Positions 48,176-60,166 of a stretch of DNA of 64,000 nucleotides are shown piece by piece. A model generated the notes under the pieces. That model made no database searches. It saw nothing but the letters and a program-made list of their open reading frames with translations, and had not been told where the DNA came from. Each line of letters opens with the position of its first letter. The stretch's first letter is position 1. The translations under genes and the position numbers were made by a program. The stretch is from Pyrenula massariospora (Eukaryota; Ascomycota; Eurotiomycetes; Pyrenulales; Pyrenulaceae): positions 248,001 to 312,000 of the forward strand of contig JAGFMI010000023.1 in the NCBI GenBank assembly GCA_021030905.1, read 5' to 3'.

Positions 48176-51079
48176 ATGGAAAGCGCTCGCGGACACTCCG
48201 TGAAGCGGAAATCAACCGCAACGTCCAGTACAGCTTCCCAGGGAAATCTGGCACGCAAGCGACAGAAAATTCAAGATGCTCACCATGTCCCAGCACAGGC
48301 ATCCGACGCTGCAATATCCAAAACGGGAGATCTCGATGTTACCGCCTTTGTGGCTGCAAGGGAGTTCGAGATCAAAGCTCTGGACTCAGCTGTGACAAGC
48401 TCCCGAAAAGCTTTGTCACTCAGAGCCTTCCAGCAAGTTCCCCGGAACATGCGTCGGAGAACTGCTAGCCATAATGTGAAAAAGGTGCCTAAGAGGTTGA
48501 GAAGGTTGGCTGCGAAGCAAATGAAGGAAGACAATACACCTACTGTTACCAGGAACAAAAGAGTCAAGAGCGTAAGGATGCATCTAAGAATTGAGGGTAT
48601 GAAAAGGACAAAACGAAAAATAGCAAATGCTAAAGCGAAGGCAAAAGAAAGAGGCGCGAAGAAACCTCAATCGAACCCGGGAGCATGCTTTGATGACCTG
48701 CAGAAGAAGACAAGGGTTCCAAGAGTCAAGAAGAATTCCCTATCCGAGCCTCCTCAGGCAACCCCCAGATTCAAAAAGCGACAGGTCAAAAAGACATGGC
48801 TGCCAACGCATCTATGGCATGCCAAAAGAGCGCACATGACCAAACCTTACGAACCTCTCTGGCGTATGGCGATTCCTCTACGGCCGACAGAGAAGTCGTA
48901 CCGACCTACACACCGAGCAGCAGGCTCACGCGGTTGCATTGCTTGGGATACCAGCTACATCTCGACAATTGGTGCCGTGGGAACTGAAGCAGGCCTCACC
49001 GGGATGCTGAAAAGTATGGGCTTTGGAGTCTCGCGTGGTGTGCTTGAGGATTCATGCTGGGGAAAGAAGGGCTCGAAATGGAGAGACGGCACAAGGCATG
49101 CACATTACTGGGTCTGTCAACGCGACGGAGAAAAACAGCCCATCGCACCAGTGACTGTGATCTGGTGTGCCACAGGCACCACGCCTTCTGAGAAGTCAGG
49201 GCCGGGTGTTAAGGCGCCTGAAACAGAACATCACCAAGGTCAAGACTCGGAGGCTGTGGCGCAAAATGCGGATCAACCTTTGAAGAAGCCCCGACGCCGT
49301 CTCTTCATTCGTGTACACCCCTCAGCATTTTTACAGTTGTGGCAAGAGCTTCTGAAAGGCGCGAAGATCCAGCAGCCAGCTGTTTTACTAGAAGATTTGC
49401 GTTTTCGGATCGGGAGCATTCGTCTGACAGGGACCAGTTCGACGGAGTGTCTATTGAAAGTGCTGCATACGAAAGCCGCTGACCTACGCCCATCTGACCC
49501 AGCAGAAGTTTTTCACTCACTTCAAGGACTCTCTAATGTGGCATCAGTGCCGGCAAATTCCCTGCTCGCATTTGAGATACAGGATCCAAGGCTCCATCCT
49601 CTAGCCGTGACTACTAAAAATGAAGCTAGCTTTGAAGATGACTCCGTGGCTTCCTCGAAGCTTGCCGAGCTTCTTACTCTGTGGCCGCTCAATGCAGGCC
49701 GGCAATCCACGAACCTATTCGATCAAAAGAAACGTTTTCTGGCTACAAAATCTCTACCATCCCAGAAAGCTATTCATCGTCGCAAAGCCCTTGCTCCGCC
49801 TGGTCAAACCCCGGCTTCAAAGTCGTCAGATCCTGACATACCAGTCATGCTTCTTGCCTCGCGCTCAAAAGGAACCCCTACAGCCCAGGGTTCTTGGACC
49901 TTTCTCCTCCCGTGGGGATGTGTCGATGCCGTCTGGAGATGTTTAATGTATTGCCCGCTCTCAAGTGGTGGACAGCCACGGTTTGGAGGTTTGGACCAAG
50001 AACGTCAGGTCATGCTTGAAAGAGGTGAAGCCTGGTTTCCTGGTGATTTTCCAGGTACCGAGGCTGGTAGAGCTTGGGCAGGAAGCGAAGCTGAAGAACG
50101 GCAGAAAGGGTGGGAGCGCAAACCGCCCGGGAGGAGAATCAATTTTGAAACCTTGCAACTTCAGAAGGATGGCGATTCGAAGGGAGAGCTAGGAAACCCG
50201 TGGGCCTGCGATTGGGATTATCTTGTTACCCGGCAATCGAAAGCCGTCAAAACTGTTGAAAACGGGAATACTGAGAATACAATCGTCAACGAAGAAGCCG
50301 CTGAAGCCCAAGGATCTCCAGTGACTGGAGCACTCTCGATTGCCGAATACGGACAGGTTATCCCTCCTTCCATAGCGCTTCTTCAGGTTACCACACCCAG
50401 CTCGTTGAAGCCACAACTACTGGCTGTGAAAATTACGTTCCTCAACCGTGGTACTCCGTCCCCGTGTGCGAGAATATACTGTCTGCCTGCTAGAGGCACC
50501 GATTTAGACCTTCATGATCAGTGGCTGGCCACAGATCCACAATCATCGGGACGGACGGCTCCACGATCATTTAAGGCTTTACCAAAAGATAAACTCAATT
50601 GGCGAGGGACGTATAAAGAACACCGTACCTATGGCAATGAGGAGGACGTACTAGAAGAAATCAGTGTGCAGGCCGGCAACCCTCCCGGAGATATACTGAA
50701 TGATGACATGAACAAGTCGAAAGTTGCTTTCAAACGGCGCAGAAAGGCAGCATCGTCTAAGGATGTAGCAGTCGTGAAGCCCTTGCGGGAGGCTTTGCTT
50801 ACCTCCCTCCTCAAACCTACAGATGAGCAGACCCGCGAACACCCCACACTTCCTCCCCAGAGCGACCTTGTTGGGTTCGTGACATCGGGTGAGTATAGCC
50901 TATCAGAAGGATGCGGTGTAGCGATTGGCAGTATATGGCTCCAGAAACTGTTGAAAAGATGGGAGGAAGGAGATGTCAAAAATAGCAAGAATAAACAAGC
51001 CGAGCGGGAGCGACGCTTGGTGGTCGTAAGGAACGTAGGGGAAGCGACTGGCAGGCTTGCGATATGGGAGCTCCTTTGA
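48176..51079 (+). CDS. pop1: Ribonuclease P/MRP subunit Pop1
   Basis: Single exon, 967 aa, close to the usual fungal length. The N-terminal POP1 domain includes RNMRRRTASHNVKKVPKRLR, RFKKRQVKKTWLPTHLWHAKRAHM and RPTEKSYRPTHRA. The POPLD domain (about 555-650) has VMLLASRSKGTPTAQGSW, LPWGCVDAVWRCLMY and AWFPGDFPGT. The C-terminal domain has LVGFVTSGEYSLSEGCGVAIG and ends VRNVGEATGRLAIWELL. Pop1 is the largest protein shared by nuclear RNase P (tRNA 5' end maturation) and RNase MRP (rRNA processing) and wraps the RNA core. Basic Lys/Arg stretches in the first 200 residues serve as nuclear targeting and RNA contact. Intact. Confidence 0.96.
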   Translation: MESARGHSVKRKSTATSSTASQGNLARKRQKIQDAHHVPAQASDAAISKTGDLDVTAFVAAREFEIKALDSAVTSSRKALSLRAFQQVPRNMRRRTASHNVKKVPKRLRRLAAKQMKEDNTPTVTRNKRVKSVRMHLRIEGMKRTKRKIANAKAKAKERGAKKPQSNPGACFDDLQKKTRVPRVKKNSLSEPPQATPRFKKRQVKKTWLPTHLWHAKRAHMTKPYEPLWRMAIPLRPTEKSYRPTHRAAGSRGCIAWDTSYISTIGAVGTEAGLTGMLKSMGFGVSRGVLEDSCWGKKGSKWRDGTRHAHYWVCQRDGEKQPIAPVTVIWCATGTTPSEKSGPGVKAPETEHHQGQDSEAVAQNADQPLKKPRRRLFIRVHPSAFLQLWQELLKGAKIQQPAVLLEDLRFRIGSIRLTGTSSTECLLKVLHTKAADLRPSDPAEVFHSLQGLSNVASVPANSLLAFEIQDPRLHPLAVTTKNEASFEDDSVASSKLAELLTLWPLNAGRQSTNLFDQKKRFLATKSLPSQKAIHRRKALAPPGQTPASKSSDPDIPVMLLASRSKGTPTAQGSWTFLLPWGCVDAVWRCLMYCPLSSGGQPRFGGLDQERQVMLERGEAWFPGDFPGTEAGRAWAGSEAEERQKGWERKPPGRRINFETLQLQKDGDSKGELGNPWACDWDYLVTRQSKAVKTVENGNTENTIVNEEAAEAQGSPVTGALSIAEYGQVIPPSIALLQVTTPSSLKPQLLAVKITFLNRGTPSPCARIYCLPARGTDLDLHDQWLATDPQSSGRTAPRSFKALPKDKLNWRGTYKEHRTYGNEEDVLEEISVQAGNPPGDILNDDMNKSKVAFKRRRKAASSKDVAVVKPLREALLTSLLKPTDEQTREHPTLPPQSDLVGFVTSGEYSLSEGCGVAIGSIWLQKLLKRWEEGDVKNSKNKQAERERRLVVVRNVGEATGRLAIWELL

Positions 51080-53003
51080 GGAGAGGTTTGTATGGGAGAT
51101 GTGATTGTCGGTCGAGGAAGCCGAAATCGCTTGATATATCTTTCTTGTGATGACCTTCATCCTGCAGCCTTGTAGCAGCCGAAACATTGTTATTAATGGT
51201 AAGTCACCTATCACTGCCGTCGATCTCATTTTGTCATGCCTTTTCTTACGGTTTCGGAGAGCTCTACACCCACTCGTTACTTTTCTCCGGGTGTTTCGCA
51301 GATACCATCAATGTTCTTAGTTGCAACGTTGTCCAGGGGTCCCGTCAACGCGGAACTTCCGGAGCCTGAACATGTACACGACGCTAGTACCTGTCTTTTG
51401 GTAGATGAGCAACAAGGAGAGATTCTTGGTTAAAAAAAGTCTTTTGGCTGTATAATCCCCTCTTTCTGTGGTTGAACTGGCACGTGCACCTCGACGATGT
51501 AGAGCTACGGTCTATCCAGTACAGCTAAGGCTTGTCCTACGGCAAGGTCTTCGAGAACTGGGCTATAAACTAGATGCACGGACAGACTTAGAAGCTATCC
51601 TCTATTTTGGACGTCAAAAGAGACAAGAACATTGCGAGATCTGGAGTTGAATCATCTACACGAGCTCTCGGCTTCCGAGATCTCCGGATCGCCAAGTCAT
51701 CAAGCACTGTATCTTGACGGATGCACATGGTTCTAGGCGCTGTGGAAGCGCGGTCGATCCTCGTGGCTTTCTGCTGGGTGTCTGTGGGTGTCCTACATCC
51801 TTTGGGATCCCGCATGTTTGGTTACGCCAAGGGCTCGCTCCAATCGTCAGATCTAGTAGATAGTGTAGTGTTTCTCGTGATGGTGTGCAACACTGGAGGA
51901 CCCTGCTACACCCGAGTAGTAGGAGCCAACCGGCTGCTATGGGTAACTGCTTCCTGTGAGCCGAGGTTATCTGGACATCCACGATACCCTACTTGTCTGA
52001 AGTGAGCGGCGCGGCTCATTCCAAAGCGCTATTCCTTGCTCCAAATCCGGGGTTCTCCACTCGGCTAGAATAGATGAAAAAAACGGCTGTGGAGAATGTC
52101 TAGATCCCCTTGATGGATTCAATGTGACAGATAGTATTGCAGTGACACTTCCTTAGAGCTTATATCCTTATTGTTGGCTCACAAGATAAACATTCCCTTC
52201 GTCAGGATTATGGGAATCACGGGTCATGTCGAATTTTCACGATCCCACGACGTTAAAAACAGGACGAGGGGTTGGTCTCCAATTGCTCGCATATCAGGCG
52301 TCCTTGACGCCCCATTACTGATCCCCGCATCCTTCCCGCCCCTCCAGCGATGAACACGGGCGCCATAGCCCAAACAGAACACTGCTCCAGTCGATCATGG
52401 GTCAATTAGTGGGCGTCTGACAGCGTCGTTCACCTTCTTGGAAGGCTCTTCTGCACTGTCGGCGTTGCCGCTCCCAGGTAGAAGATCCTAAATGTACTGT
52501 ACTTTCTCGCGCGGCAGCTTACAAATTCAAACGCGCGCTCGCACGCACATACACCCTATGTTGACCACATTCAAGTCCATATGGTGAGACGCTTGGATAG
52601 GGGGACATTTCAATTTCCACCGCCAATGTCATGAAGCTTAGTTGTCTTAGTGATCAGCCGCGTGTGGAACGGGATAACGCGCAATGGGCGGCCCCCGAAC
52701 AGTCCGAGGTCCAGGCTGCGGGGGTGTCCCGGGAGGCGGCCTCTCAAGGCCTGTCCTCCTCCTTGCCAAGCAGCGTCCTTTTTGCCCCGTTAGGATTAGA
52801 CCAATTAGTCAACCACGCGCAACTCCCGAATCGAATCCTCACCCTGGCTTGCCTTTGCGCATGGCGCCAGGGTTGATGTCTGGGTACTTATCTCGACCAG
52901 TCTCACCCAAAAACATGTGCCTCCGCCCTCCCGTCAAATCTCCAGTATCTTTGTTACGGTGGAAGAAGTGTTTCATCAGCGCGACTTTTGACCCGCCTTG
53001 ACG
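51080..53003. other. Intergenic, 1.9 kb
   Basis: No supported gene. It contains the promoter of the MFS gene on its right side. Confidence 0.55.
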
Positions 53004-55033
53004 ATGGCCACGGAGAAGGACACTACCAATATGTCGACCAGCAGCGGCGAGAACTCTCCAATTGGAGAGAAGGATGTGGAGAAGCGCATTGAGACCATTC
53101 ACACGAACGAGCGAGTCCCTGGTCATCCAGCATATTACGAGAAGAATGGCTTGCGAACGTATGGAGATGACGAAGACCACGATCATGAGCCCCCCGTACG
53201 CAAGCAATGCTTTCTCCTAGTATACCACGGTCACTGACCCGATTTCTAGATGAGCTTTCGAAGGATTATGAGCTTGGTGGCCATGGCATTCATCTGGACT
53301 GGCAGTCAGATTCCTGTATACATCTTCGGTACAGTTGAGTCAATCATACCGCATAGCAAATATGTTGACAAGAGAAGGTGGCATCCCGCCCTATATTTAC
53401 GGTGACCTCGGTGGAGCAGACAGGTGGACATGGTTTGTGAGTAGGTTGTCGTTTGATGTGCGTATATGGACTCACTTTCGAAAGGTCCTGGCCTACCTTC
53501 TCGCTCTCGCGGCTGTATGCCCTTTCGTGGGTTCTCTATCGGATCTGTTTGGGCGTCGATATGTCGCACTCTTTGGCGCCGGCTTGCTTATCGTGGGCAA
53601 TATTATTTGTGGAACAGTGCACAACATGAACAGCTTCATCGGTATGCAAAGCCAAAGAGCTGCAGGAAACGTTACTGACATTGAAAAGCGGGCATGACTT
53701 TAAGTGGAGCAGGCGCAGGAATCGGCGAGCTCACCTCCCTTGCAGCAACGTCTGAGTTAGCACCAACCCGCAAGCGCGGCAAATACGTTGCTGTCCTCGT
53801 CTTCACCATCATCCCGTTCTGCCCATCCGTGCTCTATGGACAATTAATAGCAGCCTACACATCTTGGAGATATTGCGCCGCGTTGTGTGGAGCCTGGGCA
53901 GCTGTTGGCTTTCTGGCAACCGCCTTCTTTTACTTCCCACCACCTCGTGTCAACTCCAGAGGTTTAACTCGGAAGGAAGTCGTTGCTGAGATCGACTTTG
54001 TGGGTGGCTTCTTGAGTATTGTCGGCATGATCTTGTTCATGGCAGGCTTGAACTGGGGTGGATATCAGGTACGCCCACCCAGTGTCTCGGATAAGCGTCT
54101 ACTCACATTCCACAGTACTCGTGGAAGACCGCGCATGTGCTTGTTCCTCTTCTCCTGGGCGCATTTCTTCTGATTGCCTTTTGCTTCTGGGAAGCTTTTG
54201 GAGCCAAGCATCCAATGTTTCCAAGCCGATTGAAGCAAGAACCGCGAATCTTCGCACTCACACTGCTCATAACTTTCATTAGCGGAGCCAACTTCTTCTC
54301 TGTTATCATGTTTTGGCCTACGCAAGCCTTCAATGTGTACGGCCACTCTCCTGCGGGCGTTGGAGTCCGTGGTCTACCCGTCGGCTTTGCCATCCTCACT
54401 GGAGCTGTTATTGTCTTGTGGCTACTCTCCGTTTTCCGTGGGCACAATCGCGAGCTTATGATTGCTTCTTCAATAATCATGACCGCCGGCTGCGGCTCAC
54501 TAGCTATTGCCCGCGTCGACAATCTCCACACCTTGTGGGGCCTTCTCGTCCTTGCTGGTCTAGGGATCGGTGGGATCGTTGTTCCCGCCTCGGTCATGAC
54601 GACCATCATCTGTCCCGACGATCTCATCGCCACGGTCGCAGCACTCACACTCTCCATTCGTGTTATTGGTGGCATCGTCGGATACACAACCTATTATAAT
54701 GTCTTCCTCAACAAATTCATCCCTGCTGCCAAACATTATATCGGTGGAACCATGCTTCTCGAACTTGGAATCAAGAACGAGACCTACATCGGGGAGGCCA
54801 TTACCCTAACTAGTGCATCTGCGTTAGACGCTCTACGTCAGATCCCGGGAATTGCAGGGAATGAGACGGCGTATGAGATGGTCGTCTATGCGGGTCGGGT
54901 TGCGTTTGCGGAGGGATACAAGTATGTGTACTACGTGAGCATCGCGTTTGGTGCGGTGAGCATTATTGCAGCATGCTTCTTGGGGAATATCGATCAGTAC
55001 ATGGATGATCATGTTGCGGTGGTGATGCATTAG
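53004..55033 (+). CDS. MFS transporter, TRI12 (trichothecene efflux)-like
   Basis: Six exons: 53004-53195, 53250-53328, 53378-53436, 53485-53641, 53689-54068, 54116-55033 (594 aa). The introns are 46-54 bp and each join restores the family sequence: VYIFGGIPPYIYGDLGGADRWTWF, VLAYLLALAAVCPFVGSLSDLFGRR (MFS motif A), MNSFI-AGMTLSGAGAGIGEL and NWGGYQ-YSWKTAHVLVPLLLG. About 14 membrane helices follow a hydrophilic N-terminal tail of 70 residues. TRI12-type proton antiporters export toxic metabolites and are common in fungi with no trichothecene genes. No biosynthetic core enzyme lies next to it, so the substrate is unknown. Confidence 0.92.
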
Positions 55034-57780
55034 GAGGTTCTGACCGCGAAAATAGAGGTTGATATAACGTATTCACGTGAAATGCTATGATTACTGATCT
55101 TAATGATCCCCCCGATATTATCCCGTACTCAATGCACTGATCGTGACGTCGCTCCTGCCCTAGATAGGTTCGACCAGAAAAAGCATGCTTAGACATCTTG
55201 TCGTCGATTTCAGTAACCTTCGCACACATCCCCACCACTATCGTACAATTCCCAGTCCCTTTCATCGAAACCATTCTACAGCGCCCCTTATTCTCCCATA
55301 CACCACCTCGAACTCTCCCTTTCTCCGAAAGAAGCGCTTCGGAACCGCGACAAGATCCCCACCGATCATTTCCACATCCTCAAGGTCAAAACATCGTCGA
55401 CGCGGTCCGGCGTGGCACAGGTAGTCCTACACGTCGCCATGGCAGCTGGGTGCACTACACAGGTCCTCTAAGAGAAGCTCGCCTTTGGCAACAAACGGGT
55501 TCACGTATGGTTGGCCTGCGCGAGGCTGATGCACGGTGGGGTGCGTCGTTGGTTTGGAGTAGATGCTGGGGATGGAGATTGTAACGGACAAAAGGAAGAA
55601 AAGCTGAATATTCTCCGTGGGGAAGACCATTGTCTCTTCAAAATTCGCAAGCTTGGAGATGAGTGACGGAAACTTCTAAAAGAGCAGAATCGTCTCGCTG
55701 TACTAGGATAGCGATGTCGAAGGAACCTCACCTTACGACATCAGATTAGCTCGATCGAAACAAAACATGCCACACGTTGCTCGGTCAAGCGCGGTAGAAT
55801 GAGTTCCAGGGATATTTGTACACCCACCTACTAAAGCAGGACTTTCTAATGCGGCTGATGGAGGCGAATTATGTATAGTAATCTACGCGATCGTAAGTTA
55901 TACTTTCAGTGACGGTAGTGTTGGCTCGTCCATTGGCAACTTCCATTGCTTGGCTTCGCTGGTTTTGGTTCTTGGCGCCGCCACCTCTTTGCAGATAGAA
56001 GCTGCGAGCAATCGACCCACAAACTACAAACCAATCGACTGAAACTGACCGACCCTGTTCCGCACCTTAGGTATTGAGCCTCAGCATGTTAGAGTTACGG
56101 TCCTCGCCAGCGGTCTTCTCATCGAGCATTTCGCCAACTAACCAGGGCTTCGCGGCCGGCATGTAACTTGTCCCTAGGCTACCTGTCCGAGAGACGGTGG
56201 TGCCAACGTCTACACACAGATCAGGACAGCCTGACCCGAGCTTAGTCACCCTAAGAATACGCTATTCAGGACAGTAGGAAATGATCCAGGCTTTGAATGG
56301 ATCATCGATTGAGCTGGTTCGCTGGTCTGAAAGGTAGAATAAACCTGGGCCTCAGACCGTACGCGCGCCTGTGAGTAGACAAGCTTTCTTGTGCGAGAGA
56401 TAGGAAGATTTGATTTTTCCAGCGTTACCTTTGTCTCTTCAGAATTTTCCTCTTTTGTCTTCCATTCTTGATAACATCTGCATGCTATACGTAAATGCTC
56501 TCTGTAGCTCCGTAATCATATTCTTGCTCTTTTCTTTTTTCCCTTCTCCTTATGAGATGGAGCCATGCCGGCTTCAATCGAGGCTAAAAATTCAGAGTTA
56601 TAGTGCGTCCAATATGCACTGGGCAGTCATCAGTGCTGACAATCCGATGCACCATAACTTCTGACAAGTGACTTTGAAAGCGCAAGATGCCAGTGGACAG
56701 GATCAGCTGACTCCCATGAAGGGTGAAAGAACTTTGACTGATCATTTACACTGAGTCATCAAAACACACATTTACATTTAGGCATCAAATTGAGATGGCG
56801 AGATAATTAAGTCAAATACCAGCAATCTTATTACCGAGAGTGGTATAGCTAGCGGCGGCCTTAAGCCTCTGACCTGCGTTTAGAGTGCATCTTTCAGCCA
56901 TTGAAGGCCGTCATCTTCGAGTCTATCATGCTTCTAAAGCCTAGACTGGCTGAGCAGAGCGCATCGATCTGATTGTTTGGTAGTGGCACGATCGGCCAAA
57001 CCATTGCGCCTGTTTGCTCTATCCTTTCCTCCATCCTAATATCCCTAGAGGTTAGACTGGCTTCATTTTCGAGTCCTGCCGGAGGTCGAATCTATGCTCA
57101 GGTTCCCGCATGACCCCGATCCGACACCAAGCACGCTTTCTCATCGAAGGTTGTCGAGATAGAAAACGCGGAGCTGCATCGAAGATAAAGTTGAGAACCT
57201 CCAGCGAGATGGTGAGGAATTGCATTGCACGGCTATCGAGTACGTCATTTTCTATGATACCCGACGCTGGCTCCAAAAATCTGTTTTTGTTTGCGATTAT
57301 GCATCTTTCCGTGTGTTCATTTAGCTCGCGCTCTCCGTCATATCAGCATGGACAAAGAAATCAGTCAGCTTGCCTGAGACCACCGTCGCGGCAGGCTCGA
57401 TCGCTACTCGGCAATGAGGGAAGTAGATGCCCTACCGAACGTGTTCAAAAAGAATCAAGACGACGTGCGGAAGGGGAGGGAAGGGATGTCGCTTCCTCGT
57501 GAGGTACTCGCACAAATAGCAACTACATTCTGAAGTCGCATGCCGGGAAGCGCCTTACCCTCGAAAGTGTTGCTTCTCTTATTTTACAAACGCAGCTGGC
57601 TGTCTTTCTTCTCTCGAACATCCACTTTGATGAACAACATCTTATTCACGAGCCTGTTGCTTGGAAGGGCTTCTTCATCTATACCTGCATTTTCTTTGTA
57701 AGTTTCGGCAAAAATCGCATAGCTACCAGACATAGCCCGATTCTTGGTCTGCCTCGACAATCATTCACCGTCTACCAACA
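55034..57780. other. Intergenic, 2.7 kb
   Basis: No complete gene is supported. Around 55230-55420 (+) two overlapping frames look partly coding, one with LSPKEALRNRDKIPTDHF before a CAG/GTAG site, but they do not join into a model. This may be a decayed or unresolved small gene. Confidence 0.45.
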
Positions 57781-59144
57781 ATGAATCGGAATGTCGGCCT
57801 AGGTGTCATCCTTACCATAATCTTTGCTTTTATCACATTCTTCGCTCAGAGCTCCTACCAAACTCTCGATCCGCCGAGACGAGGCTACACCATCGACAAA
57901 TCTTGTGCTAGACGCCGCTATGAAGACCGTTTGAGAAATGCTACCGATGAGGCAAAATGGATCGCGGATTGTATGCTGATCGCGCTTCTTTCATTCCGTG
58001 TTCTGACAATCTGTAGCGGCATTGAAGGAGCTCGAAGACGCAGAGTTTCGCAATGACTCTACTGTTTGGAAGATTTTTGAGTCTCATTTTCATCGAAAGG
58101 ACTTACACTACGTCAAAGGTGAGTGTCCATGAAGTCTTCGCTTATAGGAGGCTTGAGCTGGCAACGTGCGTGTCAATTTTGATGCTTATTGTTAGGGTAG
58201 GAATTTTTCGAACCATTTTGAATCTCATTGAAGGTATACCTGTCGATGATGTCACCAACGAGGTCCACATCGTATGTGGCCTTGAAAATCTCAAGCCAGG
58301 CGGCCCTGGGAATTTGTGGTGGGTTGACCCGACCTGGAAAGTCCAGAAGTCCCCAAACTCCAACCAAATTATGGATATGCAACTATGGAGCCCCGTGCAA
58401 AGCTTGAAGCTTACGGACGTCTGTGGTCCTCATACCGATGCAGTCGCTGTTTCAGGTGAATTCGAACAATTCCGAGGTGTCGTTGCAATGGCGCTTATTC
58501 TGGTGAGCAGGTCAAGGGACGGAATCAGCCAAGTCTCGAATTTATGTCTGCGACCACTTTTTTGAACCCTCAACAAAGGCGGCCATCGATCGTCGGCCCA
58601 TGCGTGACATTGTTCGTGACGGCCTCTGTCCTCGACCAAAATGCAATCTATTCGGCAGAATACAGCCACTGTCTCAGTCTATGTTCCACGATAAGTTTAT
58701 CCGTTTGCTTTCCATCCCTAGTCATTGACAGATATCACAGTTCGTTCACATTGCAGGTGGTGGTCCGTTACTATCTAGGATCCCGAGCATTATACTTCTG
58801 AGCTTACTAGCATAGTTTACAACTATTCGGAGAGGCAAATCAAAGACCCGCATCAACTTAATTTGACTGACGTACACGAACCCTTCCGGGCGGGAGAAAA
58901 TAGGATAATTGATAAGCCGTCTGATTGGGAGGTCAGCGTCTACGGTTGGGGTAAATGTTCGAAATTCTTTCGGGAAGGGGGCAACTCCCTCATCATTGCT
59001 GATTGTTTTGCAGTGGTGGCGAAGGGTGCGTCACTTCTCAAAATCCCTGCTTAGATGATAACCAGTGACTTACATAACATAGCACTGGCGATGAAGATCC
59101 GCATCGACGGCAACGGCAATCGACACGACGAAGTAACTCCATAG
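57781..59144 (+). CDS. Secreted aspzincin (M35)-like zinc metallopeptidase; needs an AT-AC intron
   Basis: Exons: 57781-57970, 58017-58118, 58201-58455, 58511-58690, 58739-58756, 58816-59025, 59083-59144 (338 aa; all phases fit). An N-terminal signal/anchor (LGVILTIIFAFITFFAQSS) precedes GYTIDKSC. The zinc site HEFVH appears only if 58691-58738 is removed as an intron starting ATAAGT and ending AC. Downstream are SVYGWGKCSKFF and SLIIADCFAVVAKA, matching the aspartate and NADSYA-like parts of aspzincins. Such enzymes are secreted endopeptidases. The intron after the zinc site has weak donors (GTGGTG or GTCCGT). The frame closes at TAG 59142-59144, but the same frame stays open for 78 more codons, so the end may be premature. 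If the AT-AC splice does not occur, the gene is dead. Confidence 0.65.
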
Positions 59145-60166
59145 TATGGGAACAAGGGAACAGTCCGGCGCAGTGACCTTTCCGCTCCTCCAGACTCTGA
59201 CATAGAACGGGTTTGGGCCCTTGAAATCTCTAGGATGGTTCATCCCGAGAAGTATGGTCTGCAAGATGATGCGAGGGACAATCCAGAGTTATATAAGCCT
59301 CAAGAACGCGAACAGAACTTGCTGAAGAGGTTTGGGAAGGCAATTTCGAGGGATTGGGACAGGCATGGAGAGCTCTAAGCCGCGGATTCGAATGGGAATA
59401 CCACCCACCATCCTCTGTCAAGTTACATGGGCTACAAAGAAATCCGTCGACGGTCAACTTACTTCTTGCACCTTATATTCTCACATCTCTACTGCTCGAC
59501 AGTCGTACCGAAACCCACCCACCAGGGAGTTAGAAAGACATCGATCATCGAGGCTCACGACGTTCGAGCACTGAACACACTACTACTGTACATACATTTC
59601 ATTTCTTTCGGCGTTGTACTGATAGGAGAAGTTTGATAGCACTCACTCGTCAGGCTCTGGACTAGCAAACAATTATCTCACGCTGTGCTTCTAGGTGCAT
59701 TGTGCATAACGGTACTACCTAGCAGTAGACAAGGCTTTGGATCGTGTTAAGATCCTCGCTGCCACTCAGACGAGCCATCAGTCTGGTCCTCGAAATACTC
59801 CCTCTTTTACATATGTTGTCTTTTCAGAATTTCCCTGGATGCATCGTCAACCACCAAAGTTCAAAGACGGGACAAGTACATGGCCCAAAAATGCCTCGCT
59901 GATCTCCATAATCGGGGAGCTCTGCTCTCACGCGTCTGTCAGTCGTTACCGGATCACGATGATGGCCGCTTTCACTGTGCCTTGGCGAGGCATGGGTTTC
60001 CCGGACTTGGGATATTTGAGTGTTTAATGCGTTCGGCTGTGAGAGTATGTTTAGGGGGTTAATGCACCGCTAGTAGACATTCTTTGCACGTGAAAAAGTT
60101 CCGCAGGTTCTTCCGACAAGCTCTTCTTCTCACTCACAACGCTGCACCCAATCCCCCCCCTCAGCC
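59145..60166. other. Unresolved coding-like stretch and intergenic DNA, 1.0 kb
   Basis: 59145-59378 continues the frame of the peptidase gene after its TAG, with hydrophilic coding-like sequence (ERVWALEISRMVHPEKYG). An overlapping frame near 59315-59450 also looks coding (EEVWEGNFEGLGQAWRAL). I could not build a gene from them. The remainder shows nothing. Confidence 0.4.

Noticed and set aside
57110-57502. 130-codon open frame upstream of the peptidase
   Set aside because: Arg/Ser-rich, no domain, and overlapped by an open frame on the opposite strand.
633-59144. Reassignment or programmed readthrough of TAG
   Set aside because: TAG ends several intact genes in the window, and the internal TAG sites share no readthrough context; simple nonsense mutation is more economical.
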